This document shows positions 1 to 7,170 of a stretch of 29,232 nucleotides of DNA, one piece after another; position 1 is the first letter of the stretch, and the number at the start of each line of letters is the position of its first letter. Where the stretch lies: the NCBI GenBank assembly GCA_964565775.1, contig CAZMGB010000026.1, forward strand, positions 1-29,232, given 5' to 3'. Below the pieces are notes generated by a model. It was not told the origin of the DNA. It saw only the letters and a list, made by a program, of their open reading frames with translations, and made no database searches. This DNA is from CAZMGB01 sp964565775. GTDB lineage: Bacteria > Chloroflexota > Dehalococcoidia > DSTF01 > JALHUB01. The translations under genes and the position numbers were made by a program.

Positions 1-1
1 G

Positions 2-2527
2 GAGCGCAGGCTGGCCGGGTTGTCGGGCGATGGTCGTCGCCTTCTCCAGGTGGGCTCCGTGCTGGGACGCCGCTTCAGCTTCTCAGTGATCTGTCGGGTG
101 CTTGACTTGGAAGAAGAGGCGGTTCTCCATGCACTAGAGGAAGCACTTGCCCGCCAGCTGGTTAGCGAGCAGAAGGAGGACGGGCATCTCCACTATCGAT
201 TCACGCAGGCCCTTATACGCGAGTGCCTGTACGAGGGTCTGAGCGGGCCGCGCCGTCAACAGTTGCACCTGCGGGCCGCTCAGGAGCTGGAGCGAGCCTA
301 TGAAGACCGGCTTCAGGACTACGTGGCCGAGTTGGCCTACCACTACGAGGAAGCCGGGGAGACGGGCTCGCCGCAGAAAGCATTCGAATACAGAGTGAAG
401 GCCGCCGAGCGGGCTGCTTCGATGTACGCCCACGAAGAGGCCGCCAGCCACTTCGAGCAAGCGGTGCAGATGAGCAAGCGGGCCGTCCGGATTCCGCAAC
501 GGGAGGTGGCTGAACTTCTGTTCAGGAAGGGACAGGGTCGCTTGGGTGCGGGTGACTGGGGTGGCGCGGCGGTCAGTTGGCGCCAGGCCCTGTCTGAGTA
601 CGACGCCGCCGGTGACAAGCAGGGGGCAGCTGTTGTCTGCCGAGAGCTAGCCTACCTCCTGACCTGGCGGGGCCGGGGCCAAGAAGCGCTCGACTGTGTT
701 GAGAAGGGCCTCGCTCTCGTGGGCGCCGGCTCGGACGTAGGGATCGCTCTGGCGGCTCAGAAGGCTGCCGCACACATGTTGCTGGACCAGGCAAGTGAGG
801 CCCGAGACACTGCCGAGGCAGCCGCTGGCCGGGTCGGCGTCATGAGCGACGTGGACATGAAGATCAGGATCGCCTCTACCGTGGGCGTCCCGTTGATCGG
901 CTACCTCGCATGTGAGAGGGCGCTGTCTCTAGCCACCGAGGGTGAGGCCTGGGCGCGCGCGGTAGGCAATCTATACACGGCAACCTCCTGCATGGGTCTG
1001 CAAGGGCTGGCGCTGGCACAACTGGGCCGCTGGGTTGAGGGCGCGGAGATATGTGAGCGACTGCTCCCCCTCGCCCGTCGAGCCGGTAACCACCCGGTAG
1101 TCGCCCTGGCCCAGGCATTCCTGTCGATGTACAAGACCGGGAGGGGCGAATTCGAGGAGGCGGAGCGCTTGGCTGAGGAGGCTCTTCGACTGGTTAGAGA
1201 GATGAGCCTGGTCAGTGCCCTTCCAGGCAGTCTGGAGGCAGCCGCCGGCCCCAAGCTCCTCACCGGTCGGTTCGAGGAGGCCGAGGAGAGGCTCAAGCAG
1301 TTAGATATCGTATTCGAGCTGGCAGGCAGGCCGGCGCTCGCTTCTTCTGCCTGGCCCCGACTGGTCCGCCTCCGCCTCGACAGCGGCGACCTCGAAGGCG
1401 CGAAGAAGATGCTCGCCGCCAGGCCAGGGTGGCTCAGGACCCAAGAGCCCCTCGATATCCGGCTGGCTGCAGGCCTGGCGAACCTGGCCGATCTCCAGCT
1501 AGAGCTTGGGAATGTGGAGGAAGCCGTAGACCTCAGACAGGCGATGGCCGCTGTTGTCGATCAGCGGATTCTAGTAGCCTACTCTCCTTACTTCCCCCTG
1601 CCGTACCGGTTGCTCGCGATGATAGACAGCGTCCAATCCCGCTGGTCGAAGGCGGAAGCCAACTTCAGGCGGGCGATAGAGCTGTGCGAGGCCAACAGCT
1701 TTCGCGTCGAGCTGGCTGCTACGTGCCGCTGGTATGGTCAGATGCTCGCCACCCGCAACCAGCCGGGGGACATCGAAGGCGCTATGTCGAGCTTCAATCG
1801 GGCCCTGAAGCTCTACCAGGAAATGAACATGAGGGTGTACCTGGACCGCGTGCTTCGAGCGCGCCTTCAAGCTCAGCGAGCCGTCACGGCGCAAGACGAG
1901 CTCCTCTACGGCGTGGTTGGAACTGAGGGGAGAGGCATTGGAGATAGCTCGGTGGCGCTGCTGCTGCCCCTATCTCGCGACGACCACGAACAGGTCCTGA
2001 CGCAGGCCTCGCCCGAGGGCACCGTCACGATCCTCTTCACCGACATCGAGGGCTCCACCGCGCTGGCCCAGCGCCTTGGCGACCCGGCCTATCATGGGCT
2101 TCTTCGAGAGCACAACCGCATCCTTAGGGAGCAGGTCGCCCGCCACGGCGGCCACGAGGTCAAGCACACGGGCGACGGCTTCATGGTGGCGTTCTCGTCC
2201 GCGTCGAGGGCCCTCTCCTGTGCCGTCGACATCCAGCGGGCCTTCGCCGCTCGAAATGCCGCTCAGGCTGAGCCTGCCGAAGCCCCCATAAGTGTCCGCA
2301 TTGGCCTGAACACCGGTGAGTCCATCGAGGAGGCGGGCGACTACTTCGGCACCGCCGTCACCCTCGCCGCCCGCATCGCCGACAGGGCCACGGGAGGACA
2401 AATACTGGTGTCGGAACTCGTGCGGGACCTCGTCGGCTCCCTGGCGGGGATGGAATTCCGCGACGCCGGTCGCAAGCAGCTAAAGGGCATCGGCCGCCAG
2501 CGGGTGTACGAGGTAGCGTGGAAGTAG
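2..2527 (+). CDS. TPR-repeat regulator with C-terminal class III adenylate/guanylate cyclase-like domain (5' end outside window)
   Basis: The reading frame is open to the left edge, so this is the C-terminal part of a larger protein. The first residues (LAGLSGDGRRLLQVGSVLGR) resemble the segment after an AAA/NTPase domain in multidomain cyclase and LuxR-type regulators, so an ATPase domain probably lies upstream. Roughly residues 90-620 are helical, Ala/Leu/Glu-rich TPR-like repeats. The last 170 residues are a class III nucleotidyl cyclase domain. Metal-binding aspartates are visible in TILFTDIEGST and in HTGDGF. The usual VNLAAR motif reads VTLAAR here, so the transition-state Asn is Thr. 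Catalysis is therefore uncertain and a sensory or degenerate role is possible. The gene ends 54 bp before a convergent secreted-protein gene. The fold assignment is firm. The substrate and activity are not. Confidence 0.85.
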   Translation, partial: ERRLAGLSGDGRRLLQVGSVLGRRFSFSVICRVLDLEEEAVLHALEEALARQLVSEQKEDGHLHYRFTQALIRECLYEGLSGPRRQQLHLRAAQELERAYEDRLQDYVAELAYHYEEAGETGSPQKAFEYRVKAAERAASMYAHEEAASHFEQAVQMSKRAVRIPQREVAELLFRKGQGRLGAGDWGGAAVSWRQALSEYDAAGDKQGAAVVCRELAYLLTWRGRGQEALDCVEKGLALVGAGSDVGIALAAQKAAAHMLLDQASEARDTAEAAAGRVGVMSDVDMKIRIASTVGVPLIGYLACERALSLATEGEAWARAVGNLYTATSCMGLQGLALAQLGRWVEGAEICERLLPLARRAGNHPVVALAQAFLSMYKTGRGEFEEAERLAEEALRLVREMSLVSALPGSLEAAAGPKLLTGRFEEAEERLKQLDIVFELAGRPALASSAWPRLVRLRLDSGDLEGAKKMLAARPGWLRTQEPLDIRLAAGLANLADLQLELGNVEEAVDLRQAMAAVVDQRILVAYSPYFPLPYRLLAMIDSVQSRWSKAEANFRRAIELCEANSFRVELAATCRWYGQMLATRNQPGDIEGAMSSFNRALKLYQEMNMRVYLDRVLRARLQAQRAVTAQDELLYGVVGTEGRGIGDSSVALLLPLSRDDHEQVLTQASPEGTVTILFTDIEGSTALAQRLGDPAYHGLLREHNRILREQVARHGGHEVKHTGDGFMVAFSSASRALSCAVDIQRAFAARNAAQAEPAEAPISVRIGLNTGESIEEAGDYFGTAVTLAARIADRATGGQILVSELVRDLVGSLAGMEFRDAGRKQLKGIGRQRVYEVAWK

Positions 2528-2581
2528 GATAGACGCGCTATGGTGCGCCGTATCCAGTACGCCAGGCACCCGGCTTCGTGA

Positions 2582-4063
2582 TCAGCGTCCCCTCACGTAC
2601 CACGCCGCGCCGCCCAGCGCGATGGCGCCCGCCGCAAGAGCGGTCGCCACGGCAGCTACAAGCGCCACGCTGGGACTGGCCGACCTCTCAGCCTCCGGTG
2701 CCGTCGCCGCCACGTCCGGAAGCTCCGCAATGCCGCCCACGGGGGCCGTCGGCAGCGCCTGGACCGTGACTTGCATCGGGTTCTCTTCCAGCTCCGCGTA
2801 CTGATCGCCGACGCGCCCCTGGTCGGGCGGAAGCACATAGATGCTGGTGTCACCTACCAGGTAGTTGCCCGGTCCTCCGCAGTCGGTGTCGGCGACGTCC
2901 GGGAGGTGGACGCCGTGGTTGCCATAAGCGTTGCCGTCGCCACCCGAGGGCTCGGTGATGCCTGTCGCGTCGCGATAGTACGGGGTGGGGTATGCGGCAT
3001 TCGTATCCAATGAGAGGTAGTGGACCAACGTCCCTGCCGCTCCGGTCACCTCCTCCCATGGCCCCACATCGCTGCCCGGGAAATCGGCGATGCCGTCGAT
3101 GGTGAAACCGGTGGGGGTGGTCGACCGGTAGTAGGTCATGCCTTTCGCGTTCGCGTTGTAGTCGAAGAAGCGGTAGATGTCCGTGACCCCGTGAACGCGC
3201 AGGTGGATGAGCCAGCGAATGTAGGAGGCGTAGAACTCCACAGTGTAGGTGACGGCCGGGCCGCTGGCTGCGCCGCGAATCACCCGGAGCGCCTGCACCG
3301 GCCCGCCCTTGAAGTAGAGCGTCTGGCTGGTGCCGTCCCAGAGGAACTCGGTCTCACCGGGGCTGTCCGGCGAGCCATAAACTGTCCCCCTGAGCTTGTC
3401 CAGGACGTCCGGCCCCGGCTTGACGGTCAGTCCATCCATCGTCCAGCGGCCTGAGAAGTGGGCCTGATAGCCGGCGGTCTCGACCAGCGTATCCTCCGAC
3501 ACGATGGATTGCTCATCTGGGAGGCTTCGGGTGGTGGTATACGAGACGTAGTCGGCGGGAGGAGGGGGCGGCGATGCCGAGGCGGCGACGTAGGCCCAGC
3601 CCTGCCCGCCGCCGGGCCGGGGATCGGTCACTTCAACTCGATAGACCGCCCGGCTGTCGGCGGGGGGCCGGATGTTGTCTGGGGCCAAGTCACCCAGGTC
3701 GGATGCCATGAAAGCCAGCTCGTCGTCAGCATCCAGGAGGCCGTCTTCCTCAGCGAACATGAGCGCCGTGTGAACGCACTGCCCCTGGAGGGTGACGTCC
3801 GCTCGTTCGTCGACCTGGGAGGGGATTGCCGCCCAGTTGCTTATGCCGCTGTCATAGGCGTAAACGACGATACTGCTGGTGGACAGGCCCTGGAGACCCG
3901 GCAGGGAGCTGCCCGTGAGGACGACGGGCTGAAAGTCCCGGTCGATGCTGGCGGCCGACGCGTGGCCTGTCCCTCCGGCGGGCGGATAGGCGGCGACTGC
4001 CACGCCCGTGGCGAGAGCGAGCAGGACGCCCGCGAGTCGAATCCCGGCCCGACGCTTTGCCAT
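2582..4063 (-). CDS. secreted, C-terminally membrane-anchored protein of unknown function
   Basis: 493 residues from an ATG. An N-terminal signal peptide or anchor is clear: a basic start (MAKRRAGIR), a hydrophobic core, then a small-residue region ending near ATGHASA. The C-terminus has one strongly hydrophobic segment (about residues 464-486) followed by YVRGR, which fits a cell-surface protein held by a C-terminal helix. The middle is beta-rich, with motifs such as SSIVVYAYDSG, IPSQVDER and EEDGLLDADDELAFMASDLGD. A Pro-rich linker (ASPPPPPADY) lies near residue 165. I do not recognise a named family or catalytic motif. Its neighbours (a convergent cyclase and mobile-element debris upstream) give no functional clue. 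Confidence 0.75.
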   Translation of the reverse strand: MAKRRAGIRLAGVLLALATGVAVAAYPPAGGTGHASAASIDRDFQPVVLTGSSLPGLQGLSTSSIVVYAYDSGISNWAAIPSQVDERADVTLQGQCVHTALMFAEEDGLLDADDELAFMASDLGDLAPDNIRPPADSRAVYRVEVTDPRPGGGQGWAYVAASASPPPPPADYVSYTTTRSLPDEQSIVSEDTLVETAGYQAHFSGRWTMDGLTVKPGPDVLDKLRGTVYGSPDSPGETEFLWDGTSQTLYFKGGPVQALRVIRGAASGPAVTYTVEFYASYIRWLIHLRVHGVTDIYRFFDYNANAKGMTYYRSTTPTGFTIDGIADFPGSDVGPWEEVTGAAGTLVHYLSLDTNAAYPTPYYRDATGITEPSGGDGNAYGNHGVHLPDVADTDCGGPGNYLVGDTSIYVLPPDQGRVGDQYAELEENPMQVTVQALPTAPVGGIAELPDVAATAPEAERSASPSVALVAAVATALAAGAIALGGAAWYVRGR

Positions 4064-4365
4064 ACAAGACCCGTCACTGGAGGCGAGGGCGCCTCTCAGG
4101 ATAGCGCTCCGAGCCTTCCCATATCAACCCAGTGATCTCCCCTGATACTGTGAAGCGCCAAGAACCCATCTGCGCGCCCGGCGTGGAGGCCCCCGGCAAC
4201 CCTCCCGGCCTATCGCTCCGTAGCGGCTGCACCTCGGCATCATGCACGGCACGCGTGGGCGCAAGCCCACGTCCCCAGGCTCGGCAACGACGGCATCGCA
4301 CCGCGCGACACATGCGAGCTGCATCACCAGCTACGACACCGCTGGCGGCCAGGTCGTTCGGGTAA

Positions 4366-4572
4366 TGTGAGCTGCACGAGCTCCGAGCGGCGGACGCCGG
4401 TGTCGAGAAGGCTGAGGACGACCGCGCGGTCCCGCGCTCCAGCGGCGGTAGCGGGGTCACAGCAGGCAAGCAGCTTCACTACGTCGTCCGAGGAGAAGGG
4501 CCGGACGATCTTCTTGGGGAGGCGAACGTTGTGCAGCGAGCGGAAGGGGTTCTCCTTGAGGTAGCGGGTGGC
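4366..4572 (-). pseudogene. tyrosine recombinase/integrase fragment
   Basis: About 69 codons on the minus strand resemble the middle of a XerC/XerD-type phage integrase. They cover the end of the core-binding domain (ENPFRSLHNVRLPKK, then FSSDDVVKLLACCD) and the start of the catalytic domain (RDRAVVLSLLDTGVRRSELVQLT), including the first catalytic arginine of the TGxRxSEL motif. The similarity stops abruptly after this motif. The HxxR box and catalytic tyrosine are absent, and there is no N-terminal domain upstream, so it cannot be functional. It abuts a transposase remnant on the other strand at about 4575. Confidence 0.7.
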
Positions 4573-4577
4573 GACGC

Positions 4578-4619
4578 CACTACAACACGGTGCGGCCCCA
4601 CAGCGCGCTGGGCTACCGA
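4578..4619 (+). pseudogene. C-terminal scrap of an IS3/IS481-type transposase
   Basis: Fourteen codons read HYNTVRPHSALGYR, the conserved C-terminal signature of rve-type transposases. The intact transposase at 15210-16217 has YNTVRPHQALGYR at the equivalent place. The frame is flanked by unrelated sequence on both sides and ends at a stop near 4647. Only this signature remains, so it is a relic left by insertion and deletion. Confidence 0.55.
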
Positions 4620-4621
4620 CG

Positions 4622-4828
4622 CTGGACTTCCGGGACGACGCGCTTACCCTGACGGTCGCGGACGACGGCAAGGGCTTCGATGTGCCGCGGAGCGTGAGCG
4701 ACCTCGCCGCGAATGGCAAGCTCGGCGTGATAGGGATGGAAGAGCGGGTGCGGATACGTGGGGGAACGCTGACTCTACCGTCGGAGCCGGGTGCGGGCAC
4801 CTGTGTGGTAGTGGAGGTGCCCGCATAA
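4622..4828 (+). pseudogene. C-terminal fragment of a histidine kinase (HATPase_c)
   Basis: The last 68 codons of a sensor kinase ATPase domain are preserved. They include the G1 box (VADDGKGF), a G2-like segment (GKLGVIGMEERV) and the final strands (GGTLTLPSEPGAGT), ending in a normal TAA. Everything N-terminal of the G1 box, including the phosphorylated histidine and N box, is missing and replaced by transposase and integrase debris. By eye, about 36 of 64 residues match the C-terminus of the intact kinase at 4850-6838, which lies tail-to-tail 21 bp away. It is probably the stump of a paralogous kinase gene. Confidence 0.7.
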
Positions 4829-4849
4829 GCCTTCGGCTTGCATCTCGAT

Positions 4850-6838
4850 TTAGATGGGCGCCTCCACCGTCACGATCGTTCCCTCGCCTGGCTTCGACTC
4901 CAGCCTCAGCGTGCCCCCGACGAGCCGGGCTCGCTCCGCCATTCCGGCCAGGCCCAGCTTTCCCACCTTGGCCAGATCGCCGGGCCTTTGAGGTACCTCG
5001 AAGCCTCGGCCGTTGTCGCTCACCGTCAGCGTGGTCTTGCACTCGTCGAACTCCATCGTGAGCCAAGCTCTCGATGCCTCGGAGTGGCGCCACACGTTCC
5101 TCAGCGCCTCCTGGGCGATGCGGAAGAGAAGCAGCTCTATTTCGGGCGAGAAGCGTCGCTCGGACCCCAGTACCGCTATGCCCACGTCCATGCCGAAGTG
5201 GGCCTCCACGTCCGAGGTCAGCCACTGGAGGGCGGGCACCAGGCCCAGGTCGTCGAGCACGGAGGGACGCAGGTCCTGACTGAAGCGGCGTATCCCTTCC
5301 AGCATCTTGTCGACCTGCCCCTGGATCTCGTCCACCTGCTCTAGCTGACGTTTCGAAAGCCTCCCCGACGTGGAGACAAAGCTTTCCAGTTGCCGGGCGA
5401 GCGCCACCAACTCCTGCGCCGTGTCGTCGTGAAGCTCTCGGGCGATGCGCTTGCGCTCCTCCTCCTGCGCTCTCGTCACCTGCTCCAGGTAGAAGCGCAT
5501 GTTCTCCTCCAGGCGCTTCTCCTCCGTAACGTCTCGGGCCATGTGCTGGAAGGCCTTGGGCTGGCCGTTGCTGGTGACAAGACTGGTCGTCAGCTTGACA
5601 TGGGCGAGGGTTCCATCCTTCTTGAGAAACTGCTGGTCGTAGGCCTGATCGATGACCTCGCCCTGAAGCAGCCTCCGCCCCACCTCTCTTGCCAGTTCGA
5701 GGCCCTCCGGCGTGAGGAACTCCCTCACGTGCTTGCCCACCAGTTCTCCCTCAGAGTAGTCTCCCAGCTTCAGGCCTGCCGCGTTGGTCATCAGGATCTT
5801 GCCGTCCAGGTCCTGCACGACGATGGCATCATGTGCGTTCTCGAACAGTTGCCGGTACCCCTTCTCCGACGCCGCCAGCGCATCGGCCATGTGCCTCTGG
5901 CGCTCGTAGAGCCGGGCGTTGTCGATGGCCACGCCGATGACGTTGCCTATAGCGCCGAGCAGGCCCACCTGCTCCGGCGGAAACTCCCTCGGGCGGCGCG
6001 TCGCCACACAGAGGGTACCCATCACCTTGCCCTTCGACTTCGCGGGAACGATGAGCTGCCTGCGAATCCCCTCCTGGCTCACCGCTAGCCGCGTCAGCCT
6101 CGGATCACGCGAGGCGTCGGCGACCACCATGGGCTCGCCGGTCTCCGCCACGCGGCCGTTGAAGCCCTCGCCCAGCTTCATCCTCTCCGAGCTGGCGGCG
6201 AACTCGTCTGACACTCCTTCATATGACTCGAGCACGAGATCGCCCGTGCACTCGTCCGCGACGAAGCCGAGACAGACCTCGGTGTCCATGACCTGTCTCA
6301 CCGCGGTGGTGGCACGGCTGAGGATGTCTTTCAAGTCCAGCGACTGGCTGACGATGTTGGACACGAGGTTCACGGCAGCGAGCTGCCTCTCCCTGCTCTG
6401 GATGGTGCGGAGGTCCGATTGGAGCTCTCGCTGGGCGACCTGCAACTCCGAAAGCAGCTTCTGGCGGCGCTGGAAGGCCTGCTGGCGGAGGTCAAAGTCG
6501 AGGTGCCGGTGGCGGTTGCATAGGACCGGAGGAGCGAGACAACGCGGATCCTGGTCCCCCTCGACGGCACGCCCGAAGCGGAGATAGCAATCCCCGTCGT
6601 CGGCCAGCTCGCCGCTCCGTTCGACGCCGAGATCTTCCTCGCCAAGGTGGTCGAGGCGGCGGATGCTTCCGGTTCGTACACATTCGACCAAGACATCGAG
6701 GGCGTCATGGAGCGTGCGGCCACGTATCTGGGCGACCGCGTGTCGGCCTATGGGCTGCCCGATGCTGACAATCGGTAGGCTGCGCATGGCACTGTGTGCG
6801 TCTGCGTCGACTCCGCGGGAAGCCCGCTCCGTGTTCAT
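4850..6838 (-). CDS. GAF-PAS sensor histidine kinase (HisKA_3/HATPase_c), start uncertain
   Basis: The conserved protein starts at about residue 112 of the longest frame (near 6505). A coiled segment leads into a GAF domain (about 150-320), a PAS domain (QLFENAHDAIVVQDLDGKILMTNAAG, about 330-440), a dimerisation/phosphoacceptor helix of the NarL/DesK type (RKRIARELHDDTAQELVALARQLE, His in ELHDD) and HATPase_c (N box EALRNVWRHSEA, G1 SDNGRGF). No transmembrane segment is seen, so it is probably a cytoplasmic sensor. No response regulator lies next to it. The ATG at 6838 is doubtful: the first 110 residues look non-coding and overlap a universal-stress-protein remnant on the opposite strand. 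No ATG, GTG or TTG occurs in frame between about 6670 and 6445, so the true 5' end may be a TTG near 6445 or may have been lost. Confidence 0.8.
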   Translation of the reverse strand: MNTERASRGVDADAHSAMRSLPIVSIGQPIGRHAVAQIRGRTLHDALDVLVECVRTGSIRRLDHLGEEDLGVERSGELADDGDCYLRFGRAVEGDQDPRCLAPPVLCNRHRHLDFDLRQQAFQRRQKLLSELQVAQRELQSDLRTIQSRERQLAAVNLVSNIVSQSLDLKDILSRATTAVRQVMDTEVCLGFVADECTGDLVLESYEGVSDEFAASSERMKLGEGFNGRVAETGEPMVVADASRDPRLTRLAVSQEGIRRQLIVPAKSKGKVMGTLCVATRRPREFPPEQVGLLGAIGNVIGVAIDNARLYERQRHMADALAASEKGYRQLFENAHDAIVVQDLDGKILMTNAAGLKLGDYSEGELVGKHVREFLTPEGLELAREVGRRLLQGEVIDQAYDQQFLKKDGTLAHVKLTTSLVTSNGQPKAFQHMARDVTEEKRLEENMRFYLEQVTRAQEEERKRIARELHDDTAQELVALARQLESFVSTSGRLSKRQLEQVDEIQGQVDKMLEGIRRFSQDLRPSVLDDLGLVPALQWLTSDVEAHFGMDVGIAVLGSERRFSPEIELLLFRIAQEALRNVWRHSEASRAWLTMEFDECKTTLTVSDNGRGFEVPQRPGDLAKVGKLGLAGMAERARLVGGTLRLESKPGEGTIVTVEAPI
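6528..6533 (+). promoter_or_regulatory. ribosome binding site of the universal-stress-protein remnant
   Basis: GGAGGA lies 8 nt before an ACG codon at the exact position where a universal stress protein would begin (ACG CGG ATC CTG GTC for the usual M-R-I-L-V). This shows that the plus strand was the coding strand here and that the start codon has changed. Confidence 0.45.
6542..6778 (+). pseudogene. universal stress protein (UspA family) remnant, start codon ACG
   Basis: The plus strand encodes 78 residues beginning T-RILVPLDGTPEAEIAIPVVGQL, the first strand and helix of the UspA fold. These are followed by AEIFLAKVVEA, a Tyr-containing helix (AATYLGDRVSAYGLPD) and a TAG stop. Family members are about 140-150 residues with a C-terminal GxxGxxxxxxxxGS nucleotide-binding loop, which is absent here, so roughly half is missing. 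The start is ACG instead of ATG, with a well-placed GGAGGA upstream. It is most simply a decayed gene. A translated half-domain is a remote alternative. It lies antisense to the doubtful N-terminus of the kinase frame. Confidence 0.6.
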
Positions 6839-7170
6839 GAGAGATTGGACGACCTTAGCACTCAGCCAGCGCTGCGCGACGCGTATCTACCCCGTGGAGC
6901 ATTTGTCTGTCGCGGAGAAGCCTGGTAGTGCTCTTCAGACAAGGATGGGGTTTTGCCACCCCACAACCTACCTGCGACCCAACACGCCCACCTTGACACC
7001 ACGTCTCCCTCAGAGTAGTTTGCGGCTGACCGTACACTGCGACCGCCGGGAGTATCTCCTATCGGTGGGCGCTGACGTGGGCCCCACGGCCTGCCTTTGG
7101 GCTTCACCTAACCGCGAGAGGCCATAGCGGCGACTCTGCTACCGCCGCGGAAACGCTGGAGGGATGTGCT
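6779..7170. other. intergenic region with one copy of a dispersed repeat
   Basis: I see no convincing gene in these 392 bases. They hold one copy of the 30-bp repeat (6936-6965) and a 7-bp inverted pair, TTGTCTG at 6903-6909 with CAGACAA at 6936-6942. The end carries the ribosome binding site GGAGGG (7158-7163) of the next gene, 7 nt before its ATG. No clear promoter could be picked by eye. Confidence 0.5.
6936..6965 (+). repeat. dispersed 30-bp repeat, copy 1
   Basis: This 30-base segment matches 15024-15053 at 26 of 30 positions in the same orientation. Its core GGGGT/ACCCC is an inverted repeat that can form a small hairpin around TTTGC. The second copy lies beside a dead transposase start, so the repeat may be the terminus of an insertion sequence or a related non-autonomous element. 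Confidence 0.6.

Noticed and set aside
4074..4363. Overlapping frames on both strands upstream of the integrase fragment
   Set aside because: No start signals, no family signature and conflicting frames. Treated as non-coding debris.
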